Part shown: piece after piece, positions 10,581-21,960 of the stretch
Numbering within the stretch: the first letter of the stretch is position 1
Layout of the letters: the number at the start of each line of letters is the position of its first letter
Assembly (NCBI RefSeq): GCF_000227115.2
Contig: NC_016481.1
Location: forward strand, 1,443,259 to 1,507,258
Source of the DNA: Naumovozyma dairenensis CBS 421
Taxonomy: Eukaryota; Ascomycota; Saccharomycetes; Saccharomycetales; Saccharomycetaceae
Reading direction: 5' to 3'
Length of the DNA stretch: 64,000 bases
Made by a program: the position numbers and the translations under genes
The notes under the pieces: model-generated
Database searches by the model: none
What the model was told of the DNA's origin: nothing
The model's input: only the letters and a program-made list of their open reading frames with translations

Positions 10581-12869
10581 ATGTCTGTTGCAACAACCAA
10601 GAAGTATAAGCCGAAGACAAGGTATTCTCCCTTATATTCACCCATTTCGACGTATTCAACTACCACGAATACCTCCGATTTTGATTATAAACCTAACTAT
10701 AATTACAACTCTTCCATGTTTAATCCGAGAAGGAAAGTGAATTCCGCCTCATCATCTAATAATTGGAGAGATAGATCTATCGGTGACGCATGGGGAGAAA
10801 CTAGCAGCAACAATACCAATAATAACAAGTATAATAATAATAACGGTAGTAGAGGTCATACGTACAATAATTATAGAAAAAACGATGATGGTTATAAAAA
10901 CAGAAATAGCCATTACGGCAGCAATAATTACAATAGCAATAGCAATAACAATAGCAATAATAACAAAGGTCATAAATATTATTATGAAGCGAATGACAAG
11001 ACCTACAATAGTCATACTAGGAACAAGCCAACAGAGAGGAAGTTAACTGCTAATCAAAGGCGACAACAACAAGAAGAAATGGAAAGGCAGATTGCTGAAG
11101 AACAAAGACAAAACCAAGAAAATGAACGAGGAATTTTCCGAGAATTAACATCAATTTTTACATCTGGTAGAAATTTTTGGAATAAATTGACAACAACAGA
11201 TGATGCAGAAGAAGCAAATGAAACAACTCTACCACCAACTTCTACTCGGATAGATCAATCCGTGGTCTCTTCTGATGAAAATGGAACCAACAATATATCA
11301 CCTGTTCAAGGCTCTGATGAAGATCATAATGTACAAGACCGAAAACTACCAGAAACAAATGTAAAACGTCCAGTATCTATTGATTATGATAACATTCAAT
11401 CAAAAATGAGAAAGAAGAGTTTTAATCCCAAATCGGCGTCTCCGTTTTCCATACCAGCAAGAATTAGAAAACAATTTCCAAGAATGGATAAAAATGATTC
11501 ACATAAAAGAAGAAAAGCCAATAGGAGAAACTCAAATAACTCTAGTAATAAAACCTCCAATAGCAAGGTAGTCAAGTTCTCAAAAGATCCATTCGGATGG
11601 CATAATTGGGAAACGGAAAAAATAGGCTCTCATGATAAGAATGACTATAACAAGAAATCAGATACGTATCTAGTTCAATATGGTACACAATTCATTAGAA
11701 AACATCATAAACGGAATAACTCACAATTCAACAATACCGCAAACGATGCAATGTTAGTATTGAAAGGCAGATCAGATGAAGCTACCTATTTGAAACAAAT
11801 TTTTAATGGAGAGCATCTCATTCCAAAAGTTATTCAAGATGAAAAAAATCATCAATTGAAATTATTAAGTATGGATTCTAAATTAGAAAGAAGGAATGAC
11901 CTTACCATAAGAAAATCTATTGTAGATTTGACAGAAACTATTAAAAATGTTTTATTAGATAAAAGGAAAAATAATAATAGAAATCAACAATCTAATTTTT
12001 CTAATGAAGATGATATGACGATCATCAAAGAACGTACGATATCCTCTTTGGAGAGGAAAAAAAGAACGTACCTCCATCAAAGATTACAATATGATAAAGC
12101 ATTGATTGATTTTGAAAAGGAATTCAAAAATTATAGAGATTTGCTAGAAGAACGGAAGAAAATCCAACTGGACGTGGAAAGGAAAAGATCCCAATTCGCA
12201 ATAAAGAAGTTGATCCCAACTTTATCCGATGACCAAATACTGATGGTTCAAAAGGCTTTAACGAGAAGAGATAATGGATTATTAATGAATAGAGATAATT
12301 TAGAAATTGCTGTAAGAGATATTAAGACATTGGCTCCAAGAAGGTGGTTAAATGATACTGTCATTGAATTTTTCATGAAGGTCGTGGAAAAGAAAACTGA
12401 AAATGTCGTCGCTTTTAATTCATTTTTTTATACAACTTTATCCGAACGTGGTTATAGTAGCGTTAGAAGATGGTTGAAAAGAAAGAAAGCTCAAATTTCA
12501 CAATTAGATAAAATCTTCGTACCGATTAATTTAAATCAATCTCACTGGGCCCTTTGTATGATTGATATTTCAAACAAGGCAATAAGTTACATCGATTCAT
12601 TATCGAACGGTCCGAGTGCTATGAGTTTTGCCATATTGAATGATCTACAAAATTATGTCATGGAAGAAAGTCAAAATACCATGGGAAAAGATTTTGAGCT
12701 CCGACATTTGAGCTGTCCACAGCAACCAAATGGATTTGATTGTGGTGTTTACGTCTGCATGAATGCATTTTATTTGAGTAAAAATTCAAATCCAACGTTC
12801 GATTCTACTGACGCTGCAAGAATGAGACAATATATTGCATATTTGATAATATCCGATTCATTAAAGTGA
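10581..12869 (+). CDS. ULP1: SUMO-specific protease Ulp1 (peptidase family C48)
   Basis: Ulp1 matures the SUMO precursor Smt3 and removes SUMO from conjugates, acting at the nuclear pore basket. The C-terminal 220 residues are a complete C48 protease: LNQSHWALCMID gives the catalytic His655, YIDSLSNGP the Asp672, and PQQPNGFDCGVYVC the oxyanion Gln715 and nucleophile Cys721. The preceding PRRWLNDTVIEFFMK is the usual domain start. The first 540 residues are Asn/Ser-rich with basic stretches, fitting the karyopherin-binding pore-targeting region. At 762 residues it is longer than S. cerevisiae Ulp1 (about 621); the excess is the Asn-rich N-terminus. The presence of this N-terminus, and the syntenic setting with chromosome XVI genes, favour ULP1 over ULP2. 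Confidence 0.93.
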   Translation: MSVATTKKYKPKTRYSPLYSPISTYSTTTNTSDFDYKPNYNYNSSMFNPRRKVNSASSSNNWRDRSIGDAWGETSSNNTNNNKYNNNNGSRGHTYNNYRKNDDGYKNRNSHYGSNNYNSNSNNNSNNNKGHKYYYEANDKTYNSHTRNKPTERKLTANQRRQQQEEMERQIAEEQRQNQENERGIFRELTSIFTSGRNFWNKLTTTDDAEEANETTLPPTSTRIDQSVVSSDENGTNNISPVQGSDEDHNVQDRKLPETNVKRPVSIDYDNIQSKMRKKSFNPKSASPFSIPARIRKQFPRMDKNDSHKRRKANRRNSNNSSNKTSNSKVVKFSKDPFGWHNWETEKIGSHDKNDYNKKSDTYLVQYGTQFIRKHHKRNNSQFNNTANDAMLVLKGRSDEATYLKQIFNGEHLIPKVIQDEKNHQLKLLSMDSKLERRNDLTIRKSIVDLTETIKNVLLDKRKNNNRNQQSNFSNEDDMTIIKERTISSLERKKRTYLHQRLQYDKALIDFEKEFKNYRDLLEERKKIQLDVERKRSQFAIKKLIPTLSDDQILMVQKALTRRDNGLLMNRDNLEIAVRDIKTLAPRRWLNDTVIEFFMKVVEKKTENVVAFNSFFYTTLSERGYSSVRRWLKRKKAQISQLDKIFVPINLNQSHWALCMIDISNKAISYIDSLSNGPSAMSFAILNDLQNYVMEESQNTMGKDFELRHLSCPQQPNGFDCGVYVCMNAFYLSKNSNPTFDSTDAARMRQYIAYLIISDSLK

Positions 12870-13253
12870 AAGTAAACCGTTACCATTGCTTTCACTTTGT
12901 ATCTCTGCATTTCCGATCGTTTTGTAATTACATTTACTATTACATTGATATGAAATAATATTTAAAAGATTTATATTTTAATCAACGGACTTTTTCTCTC
13001 CCCCATTAGAACTTCAGCTCATATATAGTTTATAGCTAAGATATAAGCATACTATTACGTACCTTAATATGTGGTTCCTTGAAAGTACAGACCCACCCCT
13101 TAAAAGGTTCATATTGCTCAAAAGTCTCATTGAAACAAACACTCGGCGTTCCCATAGATCGAATTTATCCATGTGTTTTGGCAAATAAGATATTGTTTTA
13201 ATCAAAGTAATTTCGATTATATGAAATAATCTGGATTTTAACGTCTGGATTTC
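12870..13253. other. Convergent 3' intergenic region ULP1/HST2
   Basis: An AT-rich spacer between two converging genes. I see no open frame of protein character and no RNA gene. Confidence 0.5.
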
Positions 13254-14726
<1,473 letters not shown>

Positions 14727-16091
14727 ATGGACAGATACGATCGACAATTAAGGTTATGGGGTCATGGAGGACAAGCTCTATTAACAAAGTCCACTGTGTG
14801 TCTGATAGGTCCCAACAGTTGCTTACTACAAGAAATATGGAAAATATTGGTTCTAGCTGGTCAAAGGAACTTTATTTGGGTAATTGAAGATGGCAATGAA
14901 ATCGACGATAATCAATTCTTTTACGATGATATTGTCAGAGATCTCTCAGCTTTACATCCACAAGGTATTATAGTCGAGAAGAAAGAGTCATTGTGTGATA
15001 TAGAATGGGTAAAACTTTCTGTAGTCATCTTAGCGAATAGTTCCAACAAATACTATCTTGAAACTCTTTCTATGGAGGAGGTTAAACTCCATTTACCACC
15101 TGTTTTTACAGCATATGTTCACGGTATGGTGGGATATTTACATCTTTCATTATCGGAGCCATATTTTGTGATGGAATCTCATCCAGACAACGTTGTCCCA
15201 GAATTACGATTGGATAAACCATGGCCTGAGCTTGTCAAATACATGGAATCCTTCGATCTGAAAAGCATGGATGAATATTCGTTAGCAAAATTACCTTATC
15301 CTGTAATACTATACCACGCTATTATTTATATTAAAGAGATTATGGGTATTAATCCAGCTACATTGACTTCCTCTCAATTTAGGGGTTACTTGACACATTA
15401 TATTCATGAATTAAGCCCAGGAAATGTTAATGATTTAAATTTCATCGAAGCAAAGAGATTTTCTTATCTGGCTTTACCAAATCCTACATTGCAAAAGAAA
15501 CTAGAATCAGTAATTGATTATGCAAAACAATCTTACAATTTATGTACTGATGAGTATAATAGGAATGTGTCGATATTATTACAAACTTTGGAAATATATC
15601 TTAAAGAGAATGCAAACAATCATTATCCTTTGCCAGCTAGGATACCTGATATGGAGTCAAGTACAGAAGAATTTAACAAGATCAAAATGGTGTATGAAGG
15701 AGAAAACATGAAATCCCTTGACAGATTGATGGAATTGTTGCAGGAGAATAAATATGATATCCCGAAATCCCTACTGGAAGTATTTTGTGATAATATTAAA
15801 AATATTCAGTATCAAGAACCTTCTACTTATTCCATTGAACGAAGTTTATTTAATACCTCAAATCGGCTACTACGTGATTTATTAGAATTACAATATGGAT
15901 CAGCAAATAACATTAAGATGGATGAACATATGGAAAAAGTTCTCTCTTTAAACTCATATCCGACATCTACATTTATTGGTGGAGTTGTGGCACAAGAAAC
16001 GATAAAATTGATAACACATCAATATATTCCCATAAATAATACATTCTTATTTGATGCGTCAAAGAATGAATCTACTATACTTCGATTATGA
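14727..16091 (+). CDS. ULA1: Rub1 (NEDD8)-activating enzyme subunit Ula1
   Basis: Ula1 pairs with Uba3 to form the heterodimeric E1 that activates the ubiquitin-like modifier Rub1, which is then attached to cullins. The product opens with DRYDRQLRLWG, the hallmark of the AOS1/ULA1 half of E1 enzymes, followed by GQALLTKSTVCLIG, the start of the adenylation fold. As expected for this subunit there is no catalytic cysteine motif. The C-terminal FIGGVVAQETIKLITHQYIPINNTFLFD is the matching end of the fold. Length (454) is close to S. cerevisiae Ula1 (about 462), and S. cerevisiae has it two genes from LSP1. Confidence 0.92.
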   Translation: MDRYDRQLRLWGHGGQALLTKSTVCLIGPNSCLLQEIWKILVLAGQRNFIWVIEDGNEIDDNQFFYDDIVRDLSALHPQGIIVEKKESLCDIEWVKLSVVILANSSNKYYLETLSMEEVKLHLPPVFTAYVHGMVGYLHLSLSEPYFVMESHPDNVVPELRLDKPWPELVKYMESFDLKSMDEYSLAKLPYPVILYHAIIYIKEIMGINPATLTSSQFRGYLTHYIHELSPGNVNDLNFIEAKRFSYLALPNPTLQKKLESVIDYAKQSYNLCTDEYNRNVSILLQTLEIYLKENANNHYPLPARIPDMESSTEEFNKIKMVYEGENMKSLDRLMELLQENKYDIPKSLLEVFCDNIKNIQYQEPSTYSIERSLFNTSNRLLRDLLELQYGSANNIKMDEHMEKVLSLNSYPTSTFIGGVVAQETIKLITHQYIPINNTFLFDASKNESTILRL

Positions 16092-16251
16092 AGGTACAAA
16101 TGCTTCATTGTCTAAGGGTCTCTAAAAAAAATATTAGAATATAAATACCAAGATGCTTGATAAAAAGTGAGAAATACTTCTTTTTTGATCTATAAATGTA
16201 AAAAATTCGGCATATAAGTTAAATTGGACATCTACGGCATATATGCGTGGA

Positions 16252-18096
16252 TTATAAATCATCAAATGCACCTTGTACATCGTTGGAAGCAGTTTTCCTT
16301 TTTTTGGTTTGCATAATTACATCTTTCCAATCTTGTTCTACTTCTTCTCCGGAACTGTTATTAGCTTCTTCTTTAGCTAACTGTTCTTCGATTGCTTTCC
16401 TTTTGATACTCATTTTCAATCTTCTTTCGGCTTTAGTTTCTTTAGTTTCAGTCTTATTAGACCAAGCCATATTTTTCTTCTTTAATTCGTATTTCAATTT
16501 CTTCTTATCATGAATATCTTGAGTACGTTTCAATTCATCCAACCTTTTCTTTTCCCGTTTCTTATCTGCATATGCAAAATTATCTAAATTAATTGGTGGG
16601 TTCACTAACCAACCATCTGCAAATACTACGGGGTTCTCTGGATCATCTTTCAAATATTTAGTAATCTCTGGCATTCTCGGTAGACGGAAAAGACCATGCA
16701 TTTTACAAATGGCCACATAGTTTAAACTTTGTAATCTAAAGATAGAACTTGCTGAATGATTGGAATAATATCTAATAAATGCCACAAATGCCTTTATACT
16801 ATGATCAAATCTTGCTCTATCTTGTAAAATCCATTTTTTGAAAATATCATAAAAGTTTTCACATGGATTTATTAGTTCTAAATTATTAATTTCTTCTAGT
16901 TCCACATTTTTCACTTGCATGAATGTTACAAAATCTTCTTCTCTTCCTTTATTTAAAAATGTGATAGCTTGGCCGATTCTATTGGCTCTCCCAGTTCTAC
17001 CACATCTATGTAAGAAAATGTCACTATCAGTTGGAGGATCCAATTGAACCACTAAATCAACGTCAGGAATATCAATACCCCTTGCTGCAACATCAGTTGT
17101 TAGGAGTACTGCATTGGTCAAAGTCTCTGTAAATGAATCTAGCGTTTTCATTCTTGATGCAGTTTGTAATTTACCATGCAATGAGAATATTTGTAAATCT
17201 TCATTGAGAAATGGATGTTTTGAATTTTTAAACTCATTTTGTAAATATTGCATAAATGAATAAAAATATGTGACTGAAATACATGTAGGAAAGTACACTA
17301 TACATTTCTTGAATCTGTAATTGTTTAATAAGTTTAACAAATATTGAAATTTTAGTTCCGGATCCACTACAACATAATTTAATTTCAATAATGAAGGCGC
17401 AACATTTTTCGAGTTAACTTTTATCTTAACTGGATTTCTTAAACCTGTCTTGAAAATACTATCACCTGCACTACTTATTGTTGCTGAGAATAATCCAGTT
17501 CTTCTTTGTTTCGGTAGGACGCTAAGAATTTTTTCCACGTCTTTGACGAAACTGATATCTAGTAACCTATCAGCCTCATCAATTATGACCATACCACATG
17601 AAGAAGTCTTGACAGAGGTCATTTGTAAGAAATCTAATAATCTTCCTGGTGTCCCCACTAATATTTGAGGTTTATTCTCCAGAAAATCATTTACATCATC
17701 TCTAACAGTATTTTCATTGGTCCCCACTAATAATTGAGCTTTAATGGGGTACATATCGTCAGGGTATTGTTTTAGGAATTCATCAATGACGATTTTTGTT
17801 TGTTTAGCCAATTCTCTTGTTGGTGAAATTATTAAAGAATGGAAATGACCTTTTTTGAAAGATTTTTTATTAGCTCCTTCGGAGATAATTCTTTCTAATA
17901 CAGGGATGACAAAAGCAACTGTCTTACCTGACCCAGTGACAGATTCTACTACTACATCTTTGTTTTGGGAAAACATAGGGATGGTGGATGCTTGTACTGG
18001 AGTCATTTGATCAAAACCCATGACATCTATTGCCGTTCTGATCCATGGTTGAATTGGACATTTCAAGTCATCCCATTGTAATGACGATCTCGACAT
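16252..18096 (-). CDS. SPB4: DEAD-box RNA helicase Spb4, 60S ribosome assembly
   Basis: Spb4 is a nucleolar ATP-dependent RNA helicase needed for maturation of the large subunit rRNA. In order one sees the Q motif region ([15 protein letters not shown]), Walker A VTGSGKT (residues 53-59), PTRELA, GTPGR, DEAD (173-176), [13 protein letters not shown] and HRCGRTGR. The C-terminal extension is Lys/Glu-rich and ends near GAFDDL, like the S. cerevisiae protein. Length is 614 against about 606. The open frame runs four codons further upstream from a GTG, but the ATG at 18096 gives [13 protein letters not shown], which aligns with the known N-terminus. PAC- and RRPE-like motifs upstream fit ribosome-biogenesis regulation. 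Confidence 0.95.
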   Translation of the reverse strand: MSRSSLQWDDLKCPIQPWIRTAIDVMGFDQMTPVQASTIPMFSQNKDVVVESVTGSGKTVAFVIPVLERIISEGANKKSFKKGHFHSLIISPTRELAKQTKIVIDEFLKQYPDDMYPIKAQLLVGTNENTVRDDVNDFLENKPQILVGTPGRLLDFLQMTSVKTSSCGMVIIDEADRLLDISFVKDVEKILSVLPKQRRTGLFSATISSAGDSIFKTGLRNPVKIKVNSKNVAPSLLKLNYVVVDPELKFQYLLNLLNNYRFKKCIVYFPTCISVTYFYSFMQYLQNEFKNSKHPFLNEDLQIFSLHGKLQTASRMKTLDSFTETLTNAVLLTTDVAARGIDIPDVDLVVQLDPPTDSDIFLHRCGRTGRANRIGQAITFLNKGREEDFVTFMQVKNVELEEINNLELINPCENFYDIFKKWILQDRARFDHSIKAFVAFIRYYSNHSASSIFRLQSLNYVAICKMHGLFRLPRMPEITKYLKDDPENPVVFADGWLVNPPINLDNFAYADKKREKKRLDELKRTQDIHDKKKLKYELKKKNMAWSNKTETKETKAERRLKMSIKRKAIEEQLAKEEANNSSGEEVEQDWKDVIMQTKKRKTASNDVQGAFDDL

Positions 18097-18519
18097 ATTC
18101 GTAAACACAGTTGCTGTTGTTTATTGGAAGCAATACAATTGTTACGAATAAATGTTACTTTTGTAAGAGCATACACTTATATACTCATTAGCAATTCTTT
18201 TTCACTTAATGCTTAGATTCTAACCTCATCTCATCTCATCTCATCTTAGCTCATCTCATATCACATATTTACGTATGTTTTCCAAAAATTTTCAACTTTT
18301 TTTCAATGGATCCGCCGGGTAGCCCTAAGATTGGCATATGCTAGCGCCTCTGGATATTTTTATTTCATTTTGGAAAAATTCTAAACTGCTGATTGCATTT
18401 TCGTACAGATACACTCCAAATATTTCCTTTTTTCTCTCTTGGATGATAATTGAAGTATGGTATCTAATATTTGTGATAGTTATGTTAACAATAAAGTGTA
18501 ATCTTTTTTTTTTACTATT
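18097..18519. other. SPB4 upstream region
   Basis: This is the promoter side of SPB4 and the left edge of the accessory island. It contains the CTCAT array and RRPE-like site listed separately and long T tracts. No protein-like frame is seen. Confidence 0.45.
18225..18293 (-). promoter_or_regulatory. PAC-like CTCAT array and RRPE-like site upstream of SPB4
   Basis: Four tandem CTCAT units (18225-18244) are followed by GCTCATCT (18249-18256), a near match to the PAC element GCTCATCGC. AAAAATTTTC at 18284-18293 matches the RRPE core. PAC plus RRPE marks yeast ribosome-biogenesis genes, and SPB4 starts about 130 bp away. The PAC match is imperfect. Confidence 0.5.
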
Positions 18520-18831
18520 TGTTAGCATTATTACACTGTATCCAAGCGTGTTTGTTGTATGTCTTTCAATATGGGTCACCGATGGTCGGCCAACCATCGA
18601 GGCAACTCGGTCCGATTGATCACCGGCCATGTCATTACCACTTAGTACGTATGCAGTCAGGGGGGGGGTCTGTATTGTATTGGACACTATGTCATAAGCA
18701 ACCGTATATAAGCAACCATGTTCGGACGTCTTTGACTATTGGATCCTTTGGGTATCTGTTATACTATTATATTCATTATACTACATATTACGTACGTAAT
18801 CAAGAATACTTTGAATTAGGGAATTACTCTT
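18520..18831. mobile_element. Probable solo LTR, longer copy
   Basis: The segment begins TGTTAGCATTATTACACTGT and ends near GAATTAGGGAATTACTCTT. Both ends recur at 26892-27006, defining a dispersed repeat. A 5' TG start, a length of about 312 bp, an internal TATATAAG (18705-18712) and a terminal AT-rich region fit a Ty-type long terminal repeat. Inside is a near-perfect 20-bp palindrome (18580-18599, arms CGATGGT/ACCATCG) and a G9 run (18660-18668). No primer-binding site or gag/pol frame follows, so it would be a solo LTR. I could not find a clean 5-bp target duplication, and the right boundary is uncertain. Confidence 0.6.
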
Positions 18832-19139
18832 AAAATGAATATATGTAGCCCGGATCAACCCCTTGAACTGCCGTGTGATATATATAAATGGACAAAGTAA
18901 TAAGATAAAAGATTGGAGAGACTCTTCGTACCCAAGTTATGTAATTTATAAAGGGACAGATATCATCACTAGCGACTGATTCGGTAAAATAATAGTTACA
19001 TACATACATCATCGGAGATATCTGGGTACAGTTCAACTTTTGCTACACGTGTGTTTTCTGGCCTTGGGAAAAAGCGTAGCGGTTTTCAAGAAGTGGCAGA
19101 CCGTATTTTTTTTTTCGTAACATCTTTAACGCTTCCAAT
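18832..19139. other. Gene-free spacer between LTR-like repeat and inverted-repeat element
   Basis: About 300 bp of ordinary AT-rich sequence with no protein-like frame and no recognised motif. Confidence 0.4.
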
Positions 19140-19431
19140 CAGACATGTTACGGGTAGAAATAATTTTCTAGCCTACCCTCTTTTGGCACTTTCTAGCCTG
19201 GTTCCTACCCTACTTCAAAAAATTTCTAGCCTACCCCCTAGCCTACCCCTAGCCCTAGCCTAAATTTTTTGTTCAGCTTTTTCTGCCACAAAGATCCAGA
19301 ACCGATGTTTTTCTATCCCAACCGCTAGCCTAAAATTGAAAATTTCTAACCCTCCTCCTAGCCTAAATTTTGGGTGGAAATTTTTGTCTACCCTACCCTC
19401 TAGCCCAACCCGTAACATGCCTAGTTCCAAT
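19132..19431. mobile_element. Non-autonomous hAT-type inverted-repeat element (MITE) with 8-bp target duplication
   Basis: The element proper is 19140-19423 (284 bp). Its ends are inverted repeats: the left is CAGACATGTTACGGGT, and the right read on the minus strand is TAGGCATGTTACGGGT, 14 of 16 identical. It is flanked by CTTCCAAT (19132-19139) and GTTCCAAT (19424-19431), 7 of 8 identical. Ends beginning YAGRCATG and 8-bp duplications are the signature of hAT transposons. The interior has no coding frame and is filled with degenerate CTAGCCTACCC-like subterminal motifs on the plus strand. It is therefore a non-autonomous copy needing transposase from elsewhere. Confidence 0.8.
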
Positions 19432-19621
19432 GGGCTGGCAATTTTTGTGACACAAAGGTAGATATCCCCACAAAATGTGACACATATGTCGAAGAATACA
19501 AATATATAAGGCAGAGACAATATTAAAATCAGTCCTTGAAAGATCGAAAGAAATTTTTTTAAAAAAGAAAAAGTCCCATAATATACAAGGGCTTTAGTAA
19601 TAAACTTTCATACCTAAATAA

Positions 19622-20245
19622 ATGACATCAAATATCGTGAGTACAGATAACAACAATCCTGCAGGTGACGATATTGACAATTACCAAGCACAAGGACAAA
19701 TAGAGCTCTGTGACTGTACCATTTTAAGGCCAACAAAACTATTTAAGGCAGCTGAAAAAAGGGATATTGTGGATAAACTATCGAAGATAAGACATAGTAT
19801 CAAAGAAATTAAGCAACAGTCAACAGCATCTATGAAATTACAAAAAGCTTTGACTGATTGTAAACCTGACAAAATAGAGTACTTTAACCATAGAGTTAGA
19901 GAACTTAAACAGAAAATTTTCTTGGTGGAAACCAATTCTTACAATTCCCGAGCTACTTGTCTTCAAGGCTGGGTGGTATGGATTTTCACCATAATGAAAT
20001 ATTGCTCCATGATTGCTATAATTCCAGCAGGTGTAATAGGCTTTCTCCAATTAAAGGTGATATATTTGATACTAATACTAGTGGCTGCTGTGGTAGGTAT
20101 ATTGTCAAAAGTTATAATAAGACAGCAACCAGAATATACACAAAGATACCTTAAGTGTTGTTTTACTGTTGCTCTATTATTTATAAGAAGATTTGTGGTG
20201 TCCCGTATTGAGACAATGGTCGCACATGTCGATAAACATAAATAG
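19622..20245 (+). CDS. Orphan protein with two or three C-terminal membrane segments
   Basis: I do not recognise this 207-residue protein. Residues 1-40 are polar. About residues 45-105 are charged and probably coiled coil (KLSKIRHSIKEIKQQ and IEYFNHRVRELKQKIFLVE). Two adjacent hydrophobic segments follow (GWVVWIFTIMKYCSMIAIIP with GVIGFLQ, then VIYLILILVAAVVGILSKVI), and a third weaker one (CCFTVALLFIRRFVV). It looks like a tail-anchored or hairpin membrane protein exposing its N-terminal coil to the cytosol. The layout vaguely resembles small lineage-specific yeast membrane families such as DUP240, but I see no sequence match. It starts about 190 bp after the hAT-type element. Its intact length and unbiased codons suggest a real gene. 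Confidence 0.6.
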   Translation: MTSNIVSTDNNNPAGDDIDNYQAQGQIELCDCTILRPTKLFKAAEKRDIVDKLSKIRHSIKEIKQQSTASMKLQKALTDCKPDKIEYFNHRVRELKQKIFLVETNSYNSRATCLQGWVVWIFTIMKYCSMIAIIPAGVIGFLQLKVIYLILILVAAVVGILSKVIIRQQPEYTQRYLKCCFTVALLFIRRFVVSRIETMVAHVDKHK

Positions 20246-21960
20246 ACATGTCGAAGAGAATTAAAAAAATCAATACAAGAGAAAAAGAATGACAAATACA
20301 AAAGGGGACACTAAACATCATACTCTATTGAAACGACAATCCGTTTATTGAAGACCAACTCTACAGCTGATAACCAATCAATATCACATTCCAACTGAAC
20401 TATTTATCAACCTGTATACTTTTATTTGAAATAACGTATTTAGTAAAAAATATTAAGTGTGTCGCCATAATTATTGGTGACTAAATGGGGAATTCGCCTC
20501 AAAGTACGAAGTTATGAGATTTAAGTAAATATTATATTATTATATCAATGAATAAGAAGAAGTTAATCAACCAGAAGACCAGGAACATGAGCAATAGAAG
20601 AGTAGAAAAAAAAAGAACACTTGAGCACCCTCACAGAATGCATCCATTTTGAAATTTTCTACGGCAACATCAGTTAAACAATATAGCAAAGTCAAATTTA
20701 CGATCTTTATGACACCCAGACCCAGACACCATAGTGTATCTCAACCATAATAAACATCATCATATAAAATACCTTATGTAACATAAGAATACTTCTGTAA
20801 CGTTTTTGAAATTATATCAATAGGGCACCATTGAAGTAATTTCCAATAATTTAAAAAGTTCTCTTTTTTACCAGCCAGTCTATAATTCATATTAAAGCAT
20901 GGATTGAATTACATATTGAAAAAAGATTCGTACACCAACTAATGAGGTGGTATTGTATTCAACTGACAACTGATAACTCCTCCTGGCAATAGAAGCACAT
21001 TAATTCATCTCTTTTGGATGTCTATGCTTTTTTTTAGTCCTTAATACCATTATCATCTCATACTCATAGGCCGAATATGAATTCATTGTTTCATTTCATA
21101 GTAACAGCAGTTAGTATCTTTCATGAACTCAGTTCTAGAAAAGAAACCCAACAAATAATTCATCAAATTAGAATGGTAGGTTGTTATAAAATACAGCGAC
21201 TCATACGGGAGTTATCGTATCGAAATAAAGAGCCCGTATTCCGATTGTTTTCCACGAAGAGCTTCCTTATTTGTATTGCTTCATACATCTAAACAGAATG
21301 GTTGGGAAAAAAGCCTAGTTAATATTTGTACATTAGATGCAAAAATTAAGATATTGCCATATTTTTGCTCGAAGGTTTTGCAAACGGTCTCCACCTAAAT
21401 GATATCGGTTATTATCTCATAATATATGATACAACTAAGTGTCCAAAACTATCACCGCCAGCTCCAGCGTTTCATTAAAGACTCGCCCAACAAATATGTA
21501 GCAATCATTTACTTCCACTTTAACGGTCACTAGCTAGCACTCCTTCCGTATATCTTAAACCACCAATCTTCCTCTTCATAAAGGCGTGTGCCCAAAATTA
21601 AGATATGTCTAATATTGTCACTGGACGTCTATCCCGCTGTGGTGGCAGCCGCTGATGACTTTATGGTTTGGAAAGAAAGAGAAACATAAATGAGTGGCAC
21701 CTGAGGTGGTGCTAAATGATACATTATTAGCTGTCACCAATTTGTTTTTATTGTTGGGCCGACTATTGACACGATTTCTCAACTAACACGCCACTGTTAA
21801 ACATTAAACTCTTAAACTAAGGAACGTACAATTGAAACACCCAGCCGTCCAATGTTTAATAATTAGTAGGATCTTGTTACGGTCGTCCGAATAGTCACTC
21901 TATATGATGGCATTGATTTTTGGTAAAAAAAATGTCAGAATAATAAGTTAAATACCAGCC
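20246..21960. other. Gene-free 1.7 kb inside the accessory island
   Basis: AT-rich sequence separating the membrane-protein orphan from the 3' end of the 328-residue orphan. The longest frames (about 70 codons near 21077-21292) have no protein-like composition. No repeat, tRNA or known regulatory element was recognised. Confidence 0.45.

Noticed and set aside
18338..18833. Small overlapping frames across the LTR-like repeat
   Set aside because: They lie within non-coding repeat sequence and have no retrotransposon protein motifs.
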